Source of the DNA: Coffea arabica
Lineage: Eukaryota; Streptophyta; Magnoliopsida; Gentianales; Rubiaceae
Length of the DNA: 64,000 nucleotides
Assembly: GCF_036785885.1 (NCBI RefSeq)
Contig: NC_092322.1
Coordinates: forward strand, 12,236,466-12,300,465
Direction: 5' to 3'
In this document: positions 11,974 to 23,905 of the stretch, piece after piece
Layout: each line of letters starts with the position of its first letter
Position numbering within the stretch: position 1 is the stretch's first letter
The notes under the pieces: generated by a model
Told to the model about the DNA's origin: nothing
Database searches by the model: none
Seen by the model: the letters and a program-made list of their open reading frames with translations, nothing else
Position numbers and translations under genes: made by a program

Positions 11974-13380
11974 CTAGGATACCAAGAACCCCAGAAACCT
12001 TCCCGATCTAACCCCGAAAGTGCACTTTTTCGGATTCAATCGCATCCAACTTTCCCGCAGGATGCCAAGGATCTCCCTCAAGTCAGGGACGAGCTGCTGG
12101 TCTGTCCGGCTCTTGATGATCATGTCATCTACATAGACTTCCATGCTCCTGCCGATCTGGTTCTGGAACAGTTTGTTGACCAGGCGCTGGTAAGTGGCTC
12201 CAGCATTTTTTAAGCAAAACGGCATGGTCCGGTAACAATAGGTTCCCTCCTCGGTGATAAAGGAGGTCTTCTCCCGGTCCTCCTCAGCCATCTCTATCTG
12301 GTGGTACCCCTTGAAAGCATTCAGAAAACACAAGACATCAAAGCCTACAGTAGAATCTACTAACCTGTCGATTCTCGGCAGAGAAAAACAATCCTTTGGG
12401 CAGGCTTTGTTGAGATCCGTGAAGTCCACGCACATCCTCCAGGTCTGATCCTCCTTCTTTACCAGCACCGGGTTGGCTAACCAGGTCGGGTAGTAAACCT
12501 CCAGGATGATCTTAGACTCCAGCAGTTTTCCGACCTCCTTCTTGATCACATCGTTCCTTTCTGAGGCGAAGCTCCTCTTTTTCTGTTTGACTGGCTTGAA
12601 GCGGGAATCCACGTCGAGGTGGTGGACTGCCAGGTCGGTCGGGATCCTGAGCATGTCATCCACCGACCAAGCGAAGACCTGGGAGTATTCCCTTAACAGA
12701 GCCTTCAAGCCCTCCTTCTCCTTGGGGGGCAGCAGCGCGCTTATGCGGATCACCTGGTCTGGTCGGTTTTCCCTCAAGGGGAATTCCTAGATTTCGTCCT
12801 GAGTGCTCGGCTGCTGGGCTTCATCCCCTGGGATGTACGGCTCCAGACAGGTCGTCTAGGCGACCACCCTCTCCGGCCCGCGGAGAGTGGCCAAGTAGCA
12901 AACTCTGGCTACCTCTGGATCACCGTGCACCTCAGCTATCCCTCCTGGAGTGGGGAACATAACACTGAGATGGAGGGTAGATGAAATAGCTCGAAGGGCG
13001 TTCAGAGCTGGCCGACCCAGGAACAAGTTGTACGAGGATTGCTGTTTGACCACTACGAAGTTGACGGGGATGGTCCGGCATTTGGGGGCCTGCCCTACCG
13101 TGACCATCGGGGTGATCATTCCCTCCGGATTAATGGGCGGCCTGGTGAAGCCCACCAGAGATGTTCGAACCGGGGTCAGTTGGTCATCCTTCAATCCGAA
13201 CTCCTTGAACACCCGATAGAACATAATGTCAACCGCGCTACCTTGGTCGACATACACCTTCTTCACCCGGTAGTTGTTGGTGACAATGTCTATCACGATG
13301 GCCTCGTGGTTCTCGAACGCCAGGGGAACCGCATCCCTTGGTCCGAAGGTGATCTCCTCGTCCATGCGCAAGCGTTTCAA
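11974..13380 (-). mobile_element. Element 1 pol part: aspartic protease and reverse transcriptase
   Basis: The protease-like stretch carries VYVDQGSAVDIMF, a variant of the retroelement aspartic protease signature. The reverse transcriptase follows with WRMCVDFTDLNKACPKD, FKGYHQIEM and the YVDDM catalytic box. The order gag-PR-RT-RH-INT is that of Ty3/gypsy. Confidence 0.9.
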
Positions 13381-15056
13381 GGAGTCGTCTCCCTCGGGGG
13401 GTGGTCGCTTGTTCTTCCGATTTGCATGACTGTCCCCCCCGTGGGGCCCCCGGCGATGGTGTTTATCACTCCCGCCAAGTTCGGGGTGTCCTGGTCGGGA
13501 GAGTGGCCCCGAGGAGCGTCACGCCGCTCAGGGCGGTCGCGACGCTGTCCCTCACACCGGTCTCCATAGTAATGGCGCCCGGACTCCTGGCCCGGCCGGC
13601 CATGGCGTACGAACCGTCCCAGAAAACCGCGCTGGATCAGGTCCTCGATCTCCTTCCGTAGGGCCCAACATCCCTCCGTGTCGTGTCCCACGTCGCGGTG
13701 AAAGGCACAGTACCGGTCCTGGTTCCTCTTGTTCCGAGGTGTCCCCATCTTTGGCGGCCGATCTCCCAGCCCTTCCACCTCCATAACAGCCAAGATCTGT
13801 GCTCTAAACAGTGTCAGAGGGGTGTAACTCTTCTCCGGGAGTGGCGGCGGAGCAGGTGCCTTCTCCTTCGAGAGCCGATCAAAGACGTTCTTCTTGGTCG
13901 GGACGTCCTTGCCCTCTTGGGGGTTTGTCCGACCCTTCCGATCTCCGAGCTCCCGATCTGATTCTTTCTTCAGGCGGCCTGCCTCCTCCGCATTAGCAGC
14001 CGCGTGTGCCCGGGTTAGGAGCTCCTCAAGGTTTACGGGAGGCTTCTTGGCCAACTCGTAGAAGAGCTCCTCTACCCTGAGCCCGTTCGTGAAGGCGGCC
14101 ATTACCACTTTTTCATCTTTGTCCCTGACCTGCAAGCTCTCCGCGTTGAAGCGGGTCATAAAGTTCCCCAGCGACTCGTCGGACTTCTGCCTGATAGACA
14201 TCAGGTGGGTGGCGTTCTTCGCATAGGTCTTCGAGGAGACGAACTGGGCGACGAACTGCCTAGCCAGCTCGGGGAAACTCCGGATAGACCCTGGTGCCAA
14301 GCCTTGGAACCAGAGCCGAGCTTTCCCCTTCAGGAACATCGGGAAAGTCTTGCAGCGGATCTCGTCCGCAGCAGTTTGCAGTCGCATGTGCGTCAGGAAG
14401 ACCGAGAGGTGGTCTTCCGGGTCAGTGGAAGCGTCATACATCTCGATGCTCGAGATCTTGAACCTCCGGGGTAGGGGGTAATCCTCTATCTCCCTGGGGA
14501 AGGGCGAGGTGGAGTAGTTGTCTTCGTACAATCGCGGCCGCAAGATCTGCTCAAGCTCGTCTTGGACAGGCCTCAAGTGGAGGGGGTCGCGCGGTCGGCT
14601 CTTGGCAGACCGGGCTGGAGAGCGGTCAAGCCCATTTCGCACAGGCCTCCTCGGCGAGGGGTCCCTCGGCCTACTCCCCGCGGACCTGTAGCGGGAGTAC
14701 CTCTCGCTGTCCCCGACTACCGAGGCTCGCGGGCGAGGTGGAGTCCGTGGCCATTTCCTTCTAGGGGGTTGGTCGCGTGACTCATCCTCCGAGGGGTCGG
14801 GGAGTGGCTCTTTCTCTTTTCCCTTTGCCTTCGAGGTCTGCGGGCCTCCAGCCCCCTCCCCCTCCTTCGCCTGCCGGATGATGTCTTCCAGCATAGGGAG
14901 GTTCTCCGTCACGAACTGGAAAATCTGCTGCTTCCTTTCTCCTGAAAGGGCCGAGCCTCCGGCGCCCCGAGACACCTCAGCCTCCCTTCGCTGGGACCCC
15001 TCACCGCCTCCAGGGCCGGTGCTCTCTACCGTTCGCTTGGATCGCGTCCTGGCCAT
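13377..15056 (-). mobile_element. Element 1 gag
   Basis: Starts at MARTRSKRTVESTGP about 45 bp inside the 5' LTR. A charged Arg/Pro-rich N-terminal part precedes the gag core (MYDASTDPEDHLSVFLTHM, LWFQGL, ARQFVAQF). The C-terminal Cys/His cluster YCAFHRDVGHDTEGCWAL is typical of plant gypsy gag. It forms the particle that packages the element RNA. Confidence 0.9.
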
Positions 15057-15101
15057 CAACACAATCTTAACTACCTTACGTTTCCCACAGACGGCGCCAA
15101 C

Positions 15102-15573
15102 TGAAGAAGCGCTGAGCTTCCCCGTACCGAGCTGAACTGATGAGCTCGGGGTGCTGATGGAAGAGCTGGTCCTAAGCCTGCAAAATAAACAGGAATGAAC
15201 TAGAAGAGGGGGCCCGAGGGTTGTTCCCGAGGGCACTCCGACGGTCAAGTTAGTTTTCCGGTGAGTAGAGTTCACGGGAAGTAGGAACAACCGGGAGTAA
15301 TTTGCCAATAGTGAGCGTACCTTGTACAGTCGACGTGTGTTACCTTTTATACCTGCTAGGGGAGTCCGACCTCCGCACGTTCCGGGACCTGCCCAGAATA
15401 GCCCCCTATCCCGCATTCAGGGGGATCTTCCCCGACCTCTTCGGGATGGATCCTTGCCCCCTTTAGGTGCCCTAGCAGCGCGGCCCAGGACGATCGCCAG
15501 GGGCCTGGTGCCGAGGCCCAGCTCGGCCAGGCCTGGGCTGCCACGTGTCCAGGCCCAGGACGGGGCCTCTGCA
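15102..15573 (-). repeat. 5' LTR of element 1
   Basis: 472 bp, the partner of 5328-5799. In element orientation it starts TGCAGAGGCCCC and ends GCTTCTTCA, directly followed by the primer-binding-site-like stretch. Confidence 0.92.
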
Positions 15574-15578
15574 GACTC
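15574..15578. repeat. Target site duplication GACTC (right) of LTR element 1
   Basis: Exact copy of 5323-5327, directly outside the right LTR. Confidence 0.9.
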
Positions 15579-17003
15579 CAGTTGAAATATGCAAGTAATC
15601 AATGGCTTTTCCAAAAACAAAACAGGGTCTTGAATCTACTTGTCGAAATAAATTAAAAAGTTTGGAGTTATGTGATCATGAAATTTATAACTTTTTTTCA
15701 AAAAAAAAAAAAAACCAGAGGCAACTACGACTTCTGTAAAAATCTTGCAATTGCTACTAACATATATTATTTGACAAATTCAACTGCTAATGAACATATT
15801 CACTGATATTTTGTAAATGGCCCGGGTATAAATCACTGATTTTGCATAGATTGATTCAGTGTCTATGGAAACTAAAATATTAGACCCTCAAATTCTTTTT
15901 GTTGCTACATTAATAAAACCCTTTAGTTGAGAACAATCATGTCGTCTTGCTTTTGTTGGAAATAGTTTGCAATACAACTCAGAATGAAAAGAGTTGAAGT
16001 GTGGCACCTTTTTATGTGAATTTTCTGAAAGGTTGCCTGTGAATTTTCAGCAAATTCGTTTGACACCTTTTCATGTGAATTTTCTGAAAGATTGCACTAT
16101 CAATTCATGCCTATTAACATGAATGGTTTCTGGGTGTTATAGCAAAATAAATAACTGCTTTAACACAAGAAAAAAAAAACTAGGTAATTTTCAGTATTCT
16201 AATTCTTGTCAAAACAATCCAAGAACTTGCTACTCGGTTGTCTTTTCGAATTCATTGCATCCTAGAGTTTTTGCCCAATACCTTATTAGCAAGATAGTGG
16301 GGGCAATTAAACTTCAAAAAGTGATTACACATCTTGAATTCACTTAGTGTTTATCAGATTCTCCTCATTTGTATTTCTGCAATTTTCCTGGAACTTCGTT
16401 ATCAATTCTCTTGTTTTTAACTTACTTATTATCTTATATACAATTACAACCCCTTTATTTCCTATAGCTTTAATTAACTTCTGCCAAATGCTCGCTGGAT
16501 TTACTATGTCAAGGAGAACTTATGGTTAAACCTTACATAGGTTTACTTGTAAAGAAAAATGCGAGAAAAAAAAAATGAAGGAAAGGCAGTTTGTTTTCTT
16601 TCCATTTTGTTCATGTTAGAAGGAAAATTTGAAGGTTTTCTTGCATTTTATTAAATTATGAATCTTGTAAAATTTGCAACTCAAAAAATGGTTTGTTAGA
16701 CATATCAATAGAAATAACAATGATTGAGTAAATTTTCCCAAAAGATTGCTGCATGCTTGCCCATCATGATTCGATAACCTAAAATTCACAAGTCACTACT
16801 CAAGACACATTCATAAACATGAATTGCCATGTAAATAACTTAAATAAAAAGGAGCCCCCAAGTGTTAATATTTATCAAAATTGAAATTAAAATAATGAAT
16901 ATAGATTCTTCACTTTTTTATTCACTGTAACATATTCACATCTATTAATTATACATTTAACAAGTGGTAGATGCATCTGAATTGACAAGGACAACCGATG
17001 TGA
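15579..17003. other. Intergenic DNA downstream of the MYB gene
   Basis: AT-rich with no gene recognised. It holds a short diverged direct repeat (about 16003-16039 and 16059-16096, sharing TGTGAATTTTCTGAAAG) and several poly-A runs. The stretch adjoining 17003 would contain the 3' end of the MYB transcript. Confidence 0.55.
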
Positions 17004-18662
17004 TCAGAAGTGATCAAATTTCCAAGAATAATCTTCATCCAATAGCACCATTTCTACATGGTACTGTGCTGGAGAAGGTTCAAGTCCGATGACAGCAGCT
17101 AAATTGTTCCTGTCACTATCATCATTCGTCAACTTATCCAAATTGCTGATGAAGTCATCATCCCAGAAATCCACGATCATCTTGTCGGTGGGGTAGTGGT
17201 CAAAAGATGATTGCGAGTGATTAATTGTCGGGAAGAACTCTTGATGATGACCAAATACATTGCAATTACTTGAGTTGCGGTCAAAAGAAGAACACGATGA
17301 TGATGATGTTGAAGAAAGGGTTGATGAAGCTCTTGCGAATGGTATAAATATTTCATCAGGTTCAATCATGGGAACTTCATCTATGCTGAAAACATTGTTG
17401 AATTCCACAGAGGAAGAATCGATTTGACATTGTGGAATACTAATGCTCTTGTCTTCTTCTTCTTGTATGGCATCTGTTAAGGTTGACTGCATTGAAGTCT
17501 CCGCCTCTCTTTTTTGCTCATCCATTTCAGAGATTATATCATTAATACTAACAGACGACGCAGGCTCTTTCTTGGGTTCTTGATCAGAATCAGGGTGATT
17601 CTTTGGCTGCTCCTCTTGGGGTTGTTCAGTAGAAGATGTTGATTGGGGCAGTGGCTTGTGAGTGACAGGATCAATCCCCATATTCATCAGCTTCTTCTTT
17701 ATGTGAGTGTTCCAGTGATTCTTGATCTCATTATCAGTTCTTCCAGGGAGATGAGAAGCAATCTTGGACCATCTACAGAGAATACAGATAATGAGCATAA
17801 AGAGGTGTGACATAACTTTCTCGTTATTTTTCCAGTTCTTTTTTTTGGTGGAGAGGATAGAAGATGAACCTGTTGCCAAGTTGAGAATGGAGGTCAATGA
17901 CCATCTTCTCTTCATGTTCTGACAATAACCCCCGCTTCAAGTCTGGTCTGAGATAGTTAGTCCATCTCAATCTGCAGCTCTTTCCGCATCTCAAGAGCCC
18001 TGTCAAAATTTGCAATGCACTTAATCAACAGAAAGAAGACCTTGGCATCAAAGAAAGATAAGAAAAGGGCTAAAAAGTTTTCATTAATCTCTTCTTATCT
18101 GGCAATAGTACCATGTCGGGTATTATTGGACATTCCCAAAGTCACCACCCCCAAGAAATAAAGTATTCCCATCTCTCAGCCCTTTTTCGATCAATTTGGA
18201 ATTCCCAACAATGTTCACCTCATACATTGGACCTATGTTAGATTTGATATAAACCTAGTTACCGGAACTGTTCGTTGGCAGAGTAATTGTAGTTAAGCTC
18301 TGATGCATATATTGATATTCGACATTTCCACCCCAAAATCTAGCTCAACAAGTCAGGTTTTTACTCGATACTGGTGAACCAACATCTACCCTTATGACAG
18401 TCGAACTGAAATAACCTAAACAAATTGCAAATGCACTATTGAGTGAGGACGTAAATTTCGGCTAAAATTTCTCTCAATCTCTCCCTAGAGAACTATTGAA
18501 TACTATAAGAATTTGGAGAAATGGGAGACCTGCAAGTTTAGGGACATCCCTCCAGCAGCATTGGCCATTAGTAAGAATGAAACTGATGAGTTTCATGTCT
18601 TCATCAGCAGACCATGGCCCTCTGGTCAAGCCAACTTTGTCACAGCAGGGTCGCCTTCCCAT
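17004..18662 (-). CDS. R2R3-MYB transcription factor (MYB20/40/42/43/85-like group)
   Basis: Three exons on the minus strand: 18530-18662, 17870-17999 and 17004-17772, all with GT-AG borders and joining in frame to 343 residues. The 133-bp and 130-bp sizes of the first two exons are the standard R2R3-MYB pattern. The protein starts [18 protein letters not shown]2 spans about residues 14-61 and R3 about 67-112, with the expected Trp spacing and [19 protein letters not shown] at the end of R3, followed by [12 protein letters not shown]. The GQCCWR...[13 protein letters not shown] sequence and this tail fit the group around MYB20/42/43/85 and MYB40, several of which act in secondary wall or phenylpropanoid control; the exact clade is a guess. 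The bHLH-interaction signature is absent from R3. The acidic Ser-rich C-terminus (for example [14 protein letters not shown]) is probably the activation region. I see no break. Confidence 0.9.
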
Positions 18663-18881
18663 CCTTTTTATTTTCTGAAACAAGTAGATTGGATGATCAA
18701 ATATGTACTGATCAATAATGAGAGACAAGAAAACAGACAGTACCAAGATTTGTGATTAAGAGAAACTGGCAAATACTAGGAACAGTACCAGAGCTGCCTA
18801 ATATACATATATAGGACAGAATCGAACGCCAGGCTGCCCCTAAGTTCAGACTGACATTGTCTTGCATCCTTATTTTATATA

Positions 18882-18921
<40 letters not shown>

Positions 18922-20092
18922 TCTCGTTTCCTGTGGCATTTTCTTAACCTAAAGAATAAATATTTAAACAACTCAGCACGGGGAGAAAGAGGGGTTAAGA
19001 GTAAAATATAGTACCAAGTTTACAATTAAATTTAAGCAAAGACTAAGGAGACTGCGCACTTAATGTCATCATGGTTGAGTGCATTTTTTTTAATCCTACT
19101 TTTTGGTCCCGCAGCCGTGTACTTTAAAATTTAAATGAGTGTTTAATTTTCCAAATCGTGAATTATTTTCTTTCCCAAGTTGAGGATTGAGATGTTCTAG
19201 CTAACTATATGTCTAATTTATCCAACGATTCAACTAATGATTAAGACAACTTCGTAACTAATTTTTCGGAATAGATTCCATGAAAAATTGCTTAAATATA
19301 ACTATCAGCATTAATTTGGCTTCCGCTACATTGACAATATCTGATTTTCTGAATTTGTTATACTACTACGCTAACTAATATTATGCTACCGATGGGTAAT
19401 TTGCAACTAAAGTTGGATTATTCATTTGCGAGTGGAGAATTGGAAGGAAAAGAACATCATTGCTAAAAAAAAATGTCTACTTTTATCAGGAAAAAGAAGA
19501 CAAAATTCTATCTAAAAGTTTTATCCCCCTAAACACCAAGGATTCAGAAGATGATCAAAACGGAGAAGGAAACACCAAGAGGCTGCTGGCAACTTGGTAT
19601 TTTCTACGTCAAATGTGTTTCTTGTGTATCCATTTTTCGTCTTCGAACTCGTGGCTCTACCTACTCTATAAATAATGAAGATCCTATCGTTTTTGGCAGC
19701 GAATTCCTTCCTTCACATGGCCTTCCTTCACATTGCACGTAAAACTCATTACAAACTATATTTTGAAATAGAAACCTTGATTGACTGGCTTGCAAAAATT
19801 TATTTGACTACTGAGCTGGTTTTTTGCGTAACTGCTTCAATCAATGATACAGTACTAGTTAATTAGACTTAGTTTAGTGGTTGATAATGATGTTGATATC
19901 TTCTTTTTGTTTTTTGAGTTAAATAGTATAATACAATGTTGCCTGTCATAGGCCATGCAAAATTACAAAGGTAATAATTAGGGGAAATTTGGGGTATGGG
20001 CGGAATAGGTGTTGAATTAAATTTGGTAGTGGAGCATATATTTGGATAATTCTTATATTAAGAGTTGAAGTAGGGTAGAGTCTTGTTTAATT
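18663..20092. other. Upstream region of the MYB gene and intergenic DNA
   Basis: About 220 bp upstream of the MYB start codon lies a (TA)n run (18884-18918), in the promoter or leader. The remainder is AT-rich. A few short frames (19460-19866) show no family resemblance. Confidence 0.5.
18884..18918. repeat. (TA)n microsatellite upstream of the MYB gene
   Basis: About 17 TA dinucleotides in a row, close to the MYB start. Likely length-polymorphic. Confidence 0.9.
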
Positions 20093-20100
20093 TACCAAAT

Positions 20101-20909
20101 TAGGGATGGCAATGGGGCGGGTGCCCGCGGGCAACCGCCCCGGAGGGGGTTCTCGGGGCGGGGGGAATTTTTCCCCCCGTTTAGAAACGGGGCGGGGGGC
20201 GGGGCAGTATACCCCCGCCCCATCCCCCACCCCGCCACCCGCAAAAAAAAAGTATATATATAATATGTAATTTAATTAGTTATAAACTTATGATAATGAT
20301 ATTATTAGTTAGATGTATTATATAATGTATATTAATGTATTAATATAATTGATATTATCAATTATATGAATAATTAGACATGTCTACTAATAGAATTTAT
20401 TAATTAGTTATACTAAATTTACTAATACATTTATACTAAATTTCTAATTACACTTAATAGAATAACACTTTTTTCTCAAAAAAAAAAACACAAACACAAT
20501 AATGAATTAGTGATTGTATTTATACCAAAAGTGAAAACTTGACTATTTTAGTTGTATTTATTTTATCATGTTGGATTGTATTCAAATAACTTTTGTTTGA
20601 TTATTTTTATGAGTTTCAATTGTAAAATTACAATGAATAATAACTTGATGATATGTTGATATTTTAGTATTTGATAATTTATTAAAATTTAACTATAATA
20701 AAATTTTATTAACCCCGCGACGACAATTTTATTAACCCCGCGGGTGCCCCCGTGGAGGAAGCGGGGCAGGGCGGGGGCAGTGGGAGGCAGGGGACGGGGG
20801 GAATTAATAGGCAACGGGGCATCCCTATATTTGACCCCTCCCCCACCCCCTACCCCGTTGCTATCCCTATATTTGACCCCTCCCCCACCCCGCCCCGTTG
20901 CCATCCCTA
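20101..20909. mobile_element. Non-autonomous hAT-type DNA transposon (809 bp)
   Basis: The ends read TAGGGATGGCAATGGGGCGGG on the left and, reversed, TAGGGATGGCAACGGGGCGGG on the right. Exact 8-bp duplications TACCAAAT flank them at 20093-20100 and 20910-20917. The 8-bp duplication and short TAGGG-type ends fit the hAT superfamily. The interior is AT-rich between very GC-rich ends and encodes no transposase, so the element would depend on enzyme supplied elsewhere. At the right end a roughly 40-bp subterminal unit (ATCCCTATATTTGACCCC...) is present twice (20821-20862 and 20863-20902). A short direct repeat (TTTATTAACCCCGCG) lies near 20705 and 20730. Confidence 0.88.
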
Positions 20910-20917
20910 TACCAAAT

Positions 20918-22731
20918 ACATCCATTTACCACGAGAAATTTTTTTGTGCCAAAACGATGCTCCATAGATCGTTGGGTGTTTACACACTAGCGTTGATCCT
21001 ATATGGTTCGTACATCTAAGTCAAATTTGACGTGAGGTTAGGTTCAGAAATTGTTGTTTTTCCTCATCTCAATCATTACTGATCCCCGTTCTGTCACCAA
21101 TTGGCTGAATCGGGTTACTTTGTGGGTCCTCTTAGATTGTTTTTTAGATCGTTCTTTGGTGACTCTCTGAGTGTTAATCTAACTGTGTGCGTGTGTTCTT
21201 GACTTCTTGAAAGAAAAAAATAGTTATTGATCAGCGAATTTGAGTTTCTTTTACTTTTAACTCTATTACTTAATGATTTCACCTGAAATTAACTCTATCA
21301 GTGTTGTTTTTAGGTTCAGAAATTGTGTTTTTTTTTTCCCTTATCTCAGTCTCTTTGGCTAAGCATCAAAACACATGATTCTTGTAAACTAAAAAAGCAC
21401 ATCATCTCACTGTTGGTAATTTTTTTTAAAAGGTTTTTGCGCAAAATTCAGAGCTTCCAATTGCTAATGAAGAAATTGTAAGTTTGCGCAATGGTAAAAG
21501 AAAAGCTAAAATTACATCTGGGGTTCCTGTGTACGTTAATTGCACTTCATTTGTGCCCTAAATTCCTTCTCCCAGAAAGTGGGAACATATTCTTGAAACC
21601 TAGCCCAAAAAGAAAAAAATGAATAAATTCTTGAAAACATTTTCCTGAACTTCAGCCCAAAAAGAAAAGAACAGAAAAGAAAAGAAAAAGAGAGAGAGAA
21701 TAAGTTCTTGAAGACATTCCTCCCTCCTTCCCAACCCACCAGCCTTTAATATTTTAATCACATTCCTGGAGTATGGAAGCAGATTGGAAGGTTACCCTAA
21801 AAAACTGGGGCAAAGTTGCACAAACTTGACCTGACAGAAAATGAAATGATAAAGGTCAAAAGAGTTAGGTAGATCAAACCTAGAAGGTCAGGGAGATGGG
21901 GCAACAAGCCAGAAAGAAAGATAGAGCCCCTTTCATTTGATATAGGATTCTAAACGTGTAATAAATATTGGAAATTAGTTTATTCTTTCTTCCCAGTCAT
22001 CCAAAAGCGACTTCCTGACCTATCTTGAGTGAGTTTCAGTTCTCATTACATTATTGGACCTTTCCTGGTTGGTTGAGGGTATTGGTACGTACATACGTAA
22101 AATCACAGACAATTCTCGACCAACCCTTTTCAGGAAACAGCAGTTGGATACCTTTTTGATTTGGTCTGAGGTAAACCTCTCCACTCAGTTTTGGTTTTCT
22201 ATCTCGTCTTCTCGTCTATTCTTCACATATTTGTAGTACCATATGGGAATCTCATTCTAAGTCCCATGATAGCACTAGCATTATAAGATATAACAGCATA
22301 TCTGTATTCTGCTTTAATCTAAGTACTTCTGTTCTGTGGTAATAGGTTACCAAATCTTGTTAAAGTTAACTTTTTCTTCTTAGCTTTCGGCATTCCAAAG
22401 CCCCCTTTTCCAGATTCTCAGGCACTAGGATAGGTAGATAGATCTGAAGAGTAAAGAATAAATTTTGTAGATCTCCCTTGTAATCTAATGAAGATTAATG
22501 GGTTGCTTTTCTTTTCCTCTAGGATCTTAAATTATATGTCACACAATTAATGGCGAGAAGCGAAATTAACCATATGGATCTTTGAACAGAAAAATGGTTA
22601 TCTGAACTACTGGTAAGATTACTACGTAAGTACCTTAGATTTTCACTTCTGACCACTTCTGAAAGTATGTTCTGCCTTCCAATATCTGAATACTTGCCTT
22701 GACAACCTCCACTTTTCAATTTCTATAGGAA
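20918..22731. other. Intergenic DNA and leader of the bHLH gene
   Basis: AT-rich, with a diverged direct repeat around 21039 and 21312 (TTAGGTTCAGAAATTG). No gene is recognised. The bases before the bHLH start (CCTCTAG near 22520, TCTATAG near 22728) could be 3' splice sites of leader introns, but nothing proves this. Confidence 0.45.
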
Positions 22732-23024
22732 ATGGATGTTCCTGCCCTCTGTTATCAGTGGCCGATGATGAACTCCATTGACCAATCTGTTAACGAGGAC
22801 ATCCTTTTCAACCGATTCTCCTCCTCGGATCATGAGAGCTACCCAATTCATCCATCCTCCAGAATAAAGAACAAGCAACTTCATGAAGCTTCTCAAACTA
22901 GTGGCGTTAGTCTTAGCCAACCCATCCATCTCATCAACAATGACAAAGATTCGAGATTAATCTGCACATCCCGAAAGTCCTCTTCTTCTCCGTCCCCCAG
23001 AATTATTTCGTTTGGGGCTGGAAC

Positions 23025-23033
23025 CTGCAACTA
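23025..23033. repeat. 9-bp target site duplication CTGCAACTA (left)
   Basis: Identical to 24115-24123; 8-11-bp duplications are the mark of Mutator-like elements. The duplication followed by the element's first G makes an in-frame TAG in the bHLH exon. Confidence 0.9.
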
Positions 23034-23118
23034 GGGTGAATTCTTAGTTTATGATGAAAAAAAAAAGGAATTCTACAACGAGGGCGTTTCTTGGAGAGGG
23101 TTCTACAAATAGGGTGTT

Positions 23119-23218
23119 CGCATTCCGGGAATGCGAGCTCACTGACCTCGCATTCCCAAAATGCGAGCTCATTGTCCTCGCATTCCCAAAATGCAAGCTC
23201 ACTGAGCTCGCATTTAAT
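23119..23218. repeat. 30-bp tandem subterminal repeats with palindromic core in the Pack-MULE
   Basis: CGCATTCC...AATGCGAGCTCA units recur at an exact 30-bp pitch (23119, 23149, 23179, then a partial unit at 23209). The first core, GCATTCCGGGAATGC, is a palindrome. A related palindrome, CGCATTCCTGGAATGCG, lies near 24034 at the other end. Confidence 0.85.
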
Positions 23219-23256
23219 GTGATCTTCTTTTGTGTAATATGAGTTGTTTTTACGTG

Positions 23257-23905
23257 ATCTCAGGAAGATTAGAGTGCTCGATTTGATTGAGTCAGAGTTG
23301 GTAGAAGATGAAGTGGACTGGATTTCATGTTTTCCACAGAATGGAACTTGTCTCGAGTCTTTGATATTTGACTGTGTGGACTCCCCTATTAATTTTGAGG
23401 CATTGGAGAGACTTGTGGTTAAGTCACCGTCTTTGAAGAAGCTTAGATTGAATCGACATGTAACAATTGTGCAGCTCTATCGTTTGATGGTTCGAGCTCC
23501 ACAGCTCACCCACTTGAGAACTGGTTCATTTGGCCCCGGAGAGATTGTTGCTCAGGGTGAACAGGAGCCAGACTATGTTTCTGCTTTTGCTGCATGCAAA
23601 TCTCTAGTTTGCCTTTCTGGATTCAGAGAAATCAATGCTCATTATCTGCCTGCAATAGTTCCGGTGTGTGCTAACCTTACCTCTCTGAATCTTAGCTACG
23701 CCACAATCAGTACTGAACAACTGAAATCCTTTATCTATCATTGCCATAAGCTCCAGACTTTGTGGGTAAGTAAATGGAATTTCCGTTTGAATGTTGATTC
23801 TGTCAATCTTTTGGTTTTCCTTACCCTTGATTTATGCAGGTGCTTGACTCGGTATGCGATGAAGGACTGCAGGCAGTGGCTGCAACATGTAAAGATCTCC
23901 ATGAG
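23257..23905 (+). pseudogene. Captured fragment of a TIR1/AFB F-box LRR auxin receptor (AFB2/3-like)
   Basis: A CTCAG acceptor ends a captured intron piece. An open exon follows at 23262-23765 encoding LRR sequence such as [53 protein letters not shown] and [23 protein letters not shown] donor and a 74-bp intron come next, then a TTTATGCAG acceptor and a second exon piece from 23840 ([20 protein letters not shown]). Similarity stops near 23905, where transposon sequence resumes. The first exon keeps its frame with no internal stop. TIR1/AFB proteins are the F-box subunits of SCF complexes that bind auxin and Aux/IAA proteins. This fragment has neither the F-box nor the C-terminal LRRs, so it cannot be a receptor. 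Retained introns show that capture was from DNA, not from an mRNA. Confidence 0.85.

Larger units (their letters stand above)
5328..15573 (-). mobile_element. LTR retrotransposon 1, Ty3/gypsy, Tat lineage (long copy)
   Basis: A 10.2-kb element on the minus strand with two 472-bp LTRs of the form TG...CA and a 5-bp target duplication. Just inside the 5' LTR lies a TTGGCGCCGTCTGTGGG primer-binding-site-like stretch of the kind seen in plant gypsy elements. The order of parts is gag, protease, reverse transcriptase, RNase H of the plant Tat/Ogre second type, integrase, a degenerate tandem-repeat zone, an antisense gene region, then the 3' LTR. The extra RNase H and the antisense region between integrase and LTR are marks of the Tat lineage. 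By eye the LTRs differ at about 18 of 472 sites (near 4%), so the insertion is of the order of one to two million years old at commonly used plant rates. It is a fossil with several breaks. Its GC content is far above that of the host DNA. Confidence 0.93.
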
